DNA of 64,000 nucleotides from Hymenobacter armeniacus. GTDB taxonomy: Bacteria; Bacteroidota; Bacteroidia; Cytophagales; Hymenobacteraceae. Position 1 is the stretch's first letter. Every line of letters begins with the position of its first letter. Under the pieces are notes generated by a model, which saw only the letters and a program-made list of their open reading frames with translations, was not told the DNA's origin and did not search any database. The stretch lies in assembly GCF_014699055.1 (NCBI RefSeq), contig NZ_JACXAC010000006.1, positions 527,803 to 591,802 on the forward strand, in the 5' to 3' direction. Both the position numbers and the translations under genes were made by a program. Positions 60,050 through 64,000 of the stretch are shown one piece after another.

Positions 60050-61231
60050 GTGAAGTCTTATTACCCTGGCCGTTTGCGGCTGCTTGCCATCCTGCTCTTC
60101 AGCCTGTTATTTACCACCGCTGGTCTGGCCCGCCCGATTGGAGCACCCGGCGACTCCGCCGGCCTCCCGGCCGATACCAGCCGGACAAAGCCGGCCCCGG
60201 CGCTGCCGGCGCCCGCGGCCCACGCCAACCTCAACGACACGCTGCCGCACATTCACCCGCGCGACGCCAACGGCCGCATCACCGACTACACCGTGGCGCC
60301 CGGCGTGACCTGGCACTACGACAAGCCCAAGCCCTTCCGCTGGGCCCTCAACATTCCGCGCGACCTGGGCCAGTTTCCCGGCTACGCCTTCCGCAAGGAA
60401 AACAAAGGCACCCTCATGGGCCTGGTGGTGAGCTCCGTGGGCCTGTGGGTGGCCGACCAAGCCATCGTCGACTGGAGCCAGGACGTGGGCCGGCAGCTGG
60501 GCCTCACGCCCAAAAGCACGCAGCGCACGCTGTTCTACGTGCCCTTCCGCATCGGCTCGGCCAACCTGCCGTTCGAGTTCAACGTGCCCGACAACCTCAA
60601 CAGCACCTTCTACTACCTCGGCGACGGCTGGACGCACCTGGCCGTGGCCAGCAGCTTCTGGATTTACGGCGGCATTAAGAAAGACAACCGCGCCCTGCGC
60701 ACCTCCAGCGAACTGGGCGAGGCCATTTTCAGCACCGGCCTGGTGGTCCAAGCGCTCAAGCGCCTCACCGGCCGCCAGAGCCCCTACGTGGCCACCAAGG
60801 ACCGCGGCGAGTGGCACTTGTTTCCGTCGTACAACCGCTACCAAAGCTTCGTGCCCAACTACGACGCCTTCCCCACCGGCCACCTGGCCACGGCCATGGC
60901 CACGGTCACGGTCATCGCCGACAACTACCCCGAGTACCGTTTCGTGCGCCCCGTGGGCTATGGCCTGATGGGCCTGCTGGGCTACGCCATGCTCAACAAC
61001 GGCGTGCACTGGGCTTCCGACTACCCCATTGGCATTGCGCTGGGCTACGGCTTTGCCAAGATTGCCGTGCGCAACGGCCGCACCCGCGTGGAGGAAACCT
61101 CCGCCGACCCGGCCGCCCCCGGCACCGGCTGGGTGCGCCCGCCCAAGCGCCGCCCCTGGTACCGCCAGGGCCACGTGGCGCCCTACACCTACGGCCCGTT
61201 CACGGGCGCGTCGTGGTCGTTGAAGTGGTAG
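60050..61231 (+). CDS. PAP2-family membrane phosphatase
   Basis: About 393 residues. An N-terminal signal anchor (RLRLLAILLFSLLFTTAGLA) is followed by a long soluble region and a C-terminal PAP2 domain. Phosphatase motifs are KRLTGRQSP (C1), FPTGHLATAMAT (C2 with His) and NNGVHWASDYPIGIALGYGF (C3 with His-Asp). It would dephosphorylate a lipid pyrophosphate or phosphatidate in the envelope. The start is uncertain: a GTG at 60050 fits the signal best, while a GTG at 60020 follows an AGGAGG-like stretch. No ATG is available. Confidence 0.8.
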   Translation: MKSYYPGRLRLLAILLFSLLFTTAGLARPIGAPGDSAGLPADTSRTKPAPALPAPAAHANLNDTLPHIHPRDANGRITDYTVAPGVTWHYDKPKPFRWALNIPRDLGQFPGYAFRKENKGTLMGLVVSSVGLWVADQAIVDWSQDVGRQLGLTPKSTQRTLFYVPFRIGSANLPFEFNVPDNLNSTFYYLGDGWTHLAVASSFWIYGGIKKDNRALRTSSELGEAIFSTGLVVQALKRLTGRQSPYVATKDRGEWHLFPSYNRYQSFVPNYDAFPTGHLATAMATVTVIADNYPEYRFVRPVGYGLMGLLGYAMLNNGVHWASDYPIGIALGYGFAKIAVRNGRTRVEETSADPAAPGTGWVRPPKRRPWYRQGHVAPYTYGPFTGASWSLKW

Positions 61232-61233
61232 GC

Positions 61234-61303
61234 CGGGTTTCCGCACCAGCAAAAAAGCCCGTTCCAGGTATGGAACGGGCTTTTTTGCTGGTGCGGAAAC
61301 CCG
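61234..61303. terminator. 33-bp perfect palindromic terminator filling the gap between two convergent genes
   Basis: Arms 61234-61266 and 61271-61303 pair perfectly with loop GGTA. A core AAAAAAGCCCGTTCCA is a standard terminator, but pairing continues outward through GGTTTCCGCACCAGC. The palindrome ends at 61303, touching the stop codon of the right gene, and starts 2 bp after the stop of the left gene. Confidence 0.9.
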
Positions 61304-61948
61304 CTATTTGAACAGGCCCTTCTTCACGGTGCGGTTGCCGTTTTCGTCGATTTTAATCTTGGTGCCGTCGGCGCGCTTGATTTTCACCGAGCCGTCGTCG
61401 TCGCGCTTCACTTTGGCGCCGTTCAGGTACTTGGTTTTGTGGTCGCCGTCGCGCTCGTTTTCCATCTTTTTCACCCCGGCGCCCTGGCCTACGCTGCTGG
61501 TGGTGCGGCGCTCCGTCACCACCACCGGCGCGATGGAATAGGGGCCCTCGCCGTAGTTGGCGCGGTTCGAGGAATAGGTATTGTAGTAGGCGGGGTTGTT
61601 GAGGGTGGTGCGCACCTGCTCGTCGGCCTCGTCGTTGATTTGGCGGGCGGCGGCGTAGCGGCCCGTGGTGTCGGTGGTGTAGCGGGTGTCGAGCTCGCCC
61701 AGGCGGCGGCCGCGGGTGTAGTAAGTGCGCTCGATGCGGGTCACGAGCACGGTGTCGGTCAGCTTGAGGTCTTCGGCCACCCGGGCGGCCAGGCGGCGGG
61801 CGTCGTCGTGGGCGGCCATGGTGTCGGGCGCCACCACGGCGGTGGTGGCGTCGGTGGTGGCCACGGTGGTTTCTTCTTTCTTTTCTTGCGAGCAGGCGGC
61901 GGTGGCCAGCGTGGCGGCGGCCAGCAGGCCGAGCAGTTTCGTGTTCAT
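61304..61948 (-). CDS. Lipoprotein with charged repeat-like C-terminus
   Basis: 214 residues. MNTKLLGLLAAATLATAA then CS is a lipobox. A Thr/Ala/Val-rich linker leads to a helical part (ARRLAARVAEDLKLTDTVLV and YYTRGRRLGELDTRYTTDTT) and a charged tail (VKRDDDGSVKIKRADGTKIK, ending KKGLFK) that looks like strand repeats of 'K-x-D-G'. No family recognised; the tail may bind anionic polymers. Confidence 0.65.
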   Translation of the reverse strand: MNTKLLGLLAAATLATAACSQEKKEETTVATTDATTAVVAPDTMAAHDDARRLAARVAEDLKLTDTVLVTRIERTYYTRGRRLGELDTRYTTDTTGRYAAARQINDEADEQVRTTLNNPAYYNTYSSNRANYGEGPYSIAPVVVTERRTTSSVGQGAGVKKMENERDGDHKTKYLNGAKVKRDDDGSVKIKRADGTKIKIDENGNRTVKKGLFK

Positions 61949-61969
61949 GGTAAGCGGGTTTTAAGAAAA

Positions 61970-61993
61970 AAGAACCGCTATGTAGCGGTTCTT
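61970..61993 (-). terminator. Terminator after the stress-protein SDR
   Basis: AAGAACCGCTA pairs with TAGCGGTTCTT around a 2-nt loop; on the minus strand it is followed by TTTTTTC. Confidence 0.8.
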
Positions 61994-62037
61994 AGGGGCT
62001 GATACGGCCGCGCTTGGCCGCAGGTTATTCGGCCCGC

Positions 62038-62907
62038 TTAGGCGTTCACCACCGACCCGCCGTTGGGGTGCAGCGTTTGGCCGGAAAAATACGAGGCGTC
62101 TTCCGACGCCAGAAACACGTAGGACGGCGCCACTTCCGACGGCTGGCCGGCGCGGCCCATCGGCACGTCGTGGCCAAACAGCGGCAGCTTCAGCAGGCCC
62201 ACGCCGGTGATGAAAGGCGTCCAGATGGGGCCCGGCGCCACCGAGTTTACCCGGATGCCCTTCTTCACGAGCTGCAGCGACAGCGCCCGCGTGAAGGCCG
62301 TGATGGCGCCCTTGGTGGAGGTGTAGTCCAGCAGCATCTCGTTGCCCTTGAAGCCGTTGACCGAAGCCGTGTTGATGATGGAGTCGCCTTCCTTGAGGTG
62401 CTTGAGCGCCGCCCGCGAGATGCGGAACATGGCAATGATGTTGAGGTTGAAGATGCTGTCGAGCTCCTCGTCCTTGATGTCTTCGAGTGTATCGTGCCAG
62501 TTTTGCTCGGCGGCGTTGTTCACCAGCACGTTGAGCCCGCCGAGCTCGGCCACGGTGCGGTCCACGATTTCCTGGCAAAAGGCCGGGCTCTTGAGGTCGC
62601 CAGGCAGCAAGAGGCAGCGGCGGCCGCGGGCCTGCACCAGTTCCTGCACCTTCTCGGCGTCCTGCTGCTCGGTGGGGAAATAGCTGATGGCCACGTCGGC
62701 CCCTTCGACGGCGAAATGCACGGCCACGGCCCGGCCAATGCCGGAGTCGCCGCCCGTGATGAGGGCCACTTTGCCCTTGAGTTTGTCGGCGCCTTTGTAG
62801 CCGTCGCGGATGAACTCGGGCTCGGGGGTCATTTTGTATTCGAGGCCGGGCTTGCCGGCGCCCGCGTCCTGGCTCTGGGGCGGGAAAATGGTGGGTTTGT
62901 CAGACAT
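62038..62907 (-). CDS. SDR-family oxidoreductase (YghA/general stress protein 39-like)
   Basis: 289 residues. A 45-residue N-terminal extension (for example SDKPTIFPPQSQDAGAGKPG) precedes the Rossmann fold. Motifs are ALITGGDSGIGRAVAVHFA, VLVNNAAEQNWHDTLEDI, INTASVNGFKG and catalytic LDYTSTKGAITAFTRALSL with Tyr and Lys. This arrangement is typical of the YghA/GSP39 glucose-dehydrogenase-like stress proteins. Substrate unknown. Between it and the next lipoprotein gene on the same strand lies a terminator. Confidence 0.9.
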   Translation of the reverse strand: MSDKPTIFPPQSQDAGAGKPGLEYKMTPEPEFIRDGYKGADKLKGKVALITGGDSGIGRAVAVHFAVEGADVAISYFPTEQQDAEKVQELVQARGRRCLLLPGDLKSPAFCQEIVDRTVAELGGLNVLVNNAAEQNWHDTLEDIKDEELDSIFNLNIIAMFRISRAALKHLKEGDSIINTASVNGFKGNEMLLDYTSTKGAITAFTRALSLQLVKKGIRVNSVAPGPIWTPFITGVGLLKLPLFGHDVPMGRAGQPSEVAPSYVFLASEDASYFSGQTLHPNGGSVVNA

Positions 62908-62983
62908 GTGATAAGGTGACTGGGGAAAGGATGAGCTTTTCCTAACGGCCCGGCCCCGGCCGGGTTGCCTAGGAGCGTGGCCG

Positions 62984-62991
62984 TACCTTTG
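62984..62991 (+). promoter_or_regulatory. Probable -7 element of rluF
   Basis: TACCTTTG fits TAnnTTTG 25 bp before the rluF ATG; a TTG lies 16 bp upstream, 3 bp closer than the consensus. Confidence 0.45.
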
Positions 62992-63015
62992 CCGGCCACG
63001 AACCCCTTCAGCAAC

Positions 63016-64000
63016 ATGCCCGCCGCCTCCGCCATTCGCCTCAACAAGTTCATCAGCGAAAGCGGCCTGTGCTCGCGCCGCGAGGCCGACCGCTACATCG
63101 AGCAGGGCCTAGTGCTGCTGAATGGCAAAACCGCCAAAGTGGGCGACCAAGTGGCCCCGCGCGACCGCGTGACCGTGAACGGCCACAAGCTGGAGCCCCG
63201 GCAGGCCGAAGACGCCGTGTATTTGGCCTTCAACAAGCCGGTGGGCATCACGAGCACCACCGAGCCGGGCGTGCGCGGCAACATCGTGGACTACGTGAAC
63301 CACGCGGCGCGCATTTTCCCCATCGGCCGGCTGGACAAGGACTCGTCGGGCTTGATTTTCCTGACCAGCGACGGCGACATCGTGAACAAGATTCTGCGGG
63401 CCGGCAACCAGCACGAAAAGGAGTACGTGGTGACGGTGAACCGCATTCTCACCGACCAGATGCTGGACGAAATGAGCCGCGGCATTCCCATGCTGGGCAC
63501 CGTCACCAAGCCCTGCGTCATTCAGAAGGAAACGCCCTACATCTTCCGCATCACGCTGGTGCAAGGGCTGAACCGCCAAATCCGCCGCATGGTGGAGCAT
63601 TTTGGCTACGAAGTAACCAAGCTCGAACGCGTGCGCATCATGAACGTGACCGTGAAGGGCCTGCCCGTGGGCGACTGGCGCGAGCTGACGCCGCAGGAGC
63701 TGGCCGGTATCATGAAAATGGTGGAGAAATCGAGCGGCACCGAAGAAGCCTCCGGCGGCCGCCGCCAAAGCCGGCCCACCGCGCCGCGCCCGGCCGCCCC
63801 CCGTCCGGCCACCAAAGCCAACGCCGCCGCGCCCTCCCCCACCGGCGAAACCGCGCCCCGGCGCCCCTACAAAAAACCGCCGCCTTCGCCCCAAAACCCC
63901 TCCGGCACCGGCTGGTGGGGGCCCCGCCCCGACAAGCCCGCCGCCGCGGGCGCCCGGCCCGGGGCAGCCGGCAAGCGCCCGGCCAAAGCCGGCCCGGCAC
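63016..64000 (+). CDS. rluF: 23S rRNA pseudouridine synthase RluF, C-terminus cut by window edge
   Basis: At least 328 residues; no stop before the window ends. An S4-like RNA-binding start (RLNKFISESGLCSRREADRY) is followed by the catalytic motif IGRLDKDSSGLIFLTSDGD, with catalytic Asp in GRLDKDS, then LVQGLNRQIRRMVEHFGYEV and KLERVRIMNVTVKG. This close match to RluF indicates modification of U2604 in helix 74/93 of 23S rRNA (also a tRNA site in some enzymes). After about residue 240 the protein changes to a long Pro/Ala/Lys/Arg-rich tail, unlike E. coli RluF. Confidence 0.9.
   Translation, partial: MPAASAIRLNKFISESGLCSRREADRYIEQGLVLLNGKTAKVGDQVAPRDRVTVNGHKLEPRQAEDAVYLAFNKPVGITSTTEPGVRGNIVDYVNHAARIFPIGRLDKDSSGLIFLTSDGDIVNKILRAGNQHEKEYVVTVNRILTDQMLDEMSRGIPMLGTVTKPCVIQKETPYIFRITLVQGLNRQIRRMVEHFGYEVTKLERVRIMNVTVKGLPVGDWRELTPQELAGIMKMVEKSSGTEEASGGRRQSRPTAPRPAAPRPATKANAAAPSPTGETAPRRPYKKPPPSPQNPSGTGWWGPRPDKPAAAGARPGAAGKRPAKAGPA

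Overview
The window is a GC-rich chromosomal segment of a Bacteroidota bacterium, most likely Hymenobacter or a close relative (Cytophagales). This is inferred from secreted proteins ending in type IX secretion (T9SS) sorting domains, -7 elements of the TAnnTTTG type, a eukaryote-like NADP isocitrate dehydrogenase, BLUF and rhodopsin photoproteins, and intergenic repeat families of a kind common in this group. No phage, insertion sequence, CRISPR array or rRNA operon was seen. One tRNA (Val-GAC) is present.

Layout. 1-6.8 kb: a partial DUF1223 protein, a double SnoaL-like protein, a KdsC-like phosphatase, a divergent pair of paralogous LuxR-type response regulators (one with a degenerate receiver), a DUF1345 membrane protein, nicotinate phosphoribosyltransferase and a GldL-like membrane protein. 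6.9-20.5 kb: eleven minus-strand nucleotide-biosynthesis genes plus one passenger, in transcription order pyrD-like, pyrF, pyrE, purL, purQ, purC/E-like fusion, a SnoaL-like gene, purD, purN, purF, purM. A predicted structured RNA with a consensus promoter and a terminator lies just upstream of pyrD. 20.6-31.2 kb: a secreted nuclease, two large T9SS surface proteins, a sigma-54 response regulator with a hybrid histidine kinase, a 35-residue membrane peptide and a mini T9SS protein. 31.4-34.6 kb: a three-gene cassette of FAD oxidoreductase, type III polyketide synthase and methyltransferase. 34.6-41.1 kb: an HDAC-family deacetylase, icd, tRNA-Val, two tandem beta-barrel genes, a small membrane protein and an alpha/beta hydrolase lacking its nucleophile. 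41.3-44.4 kb: a DJ-1/PfpI protein, a PAS histidine kinase and a BLUF photoreceptor. 44.8-56 kb: an MscS channel, an M1 peptidase, a porin, a thioesterase, a GMC oxidoreductase, three small lipoproteins and an SDR. 56.4-58.3 kb: a proton-pumping rhodopsin with its retinal-forming Blh enzyme. 58.3-64 kb: an aldehyde dehydrogenase, a PAP2 phosphatase, a lipoprotein, an SDR and the start of rluF.

How they work together. The nucleotide block covers most of de novo IMP synthesis and the last steps to UMP. Two of its members lack residues normally essential for catalysis: the PurE-like half of the purC fusion and the pyrD homologue. Two light-response modules are present: BLUF next to a kinase, and rhodopsin plus Blh, the rhodopsin carrying a glycine compatible with a carotenoid antenna. 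The polyketide cassette is the best candidate for an undescribed metabolite.

The DNA also carries several palindromic repeat families between or inside genes. Three intergenic palindromes are unusually long and perfect (27-33 bp stems); they contain ordinary terminator cores and extend well past the T-tract. All homology calls come from reading motifs, not from database searches.
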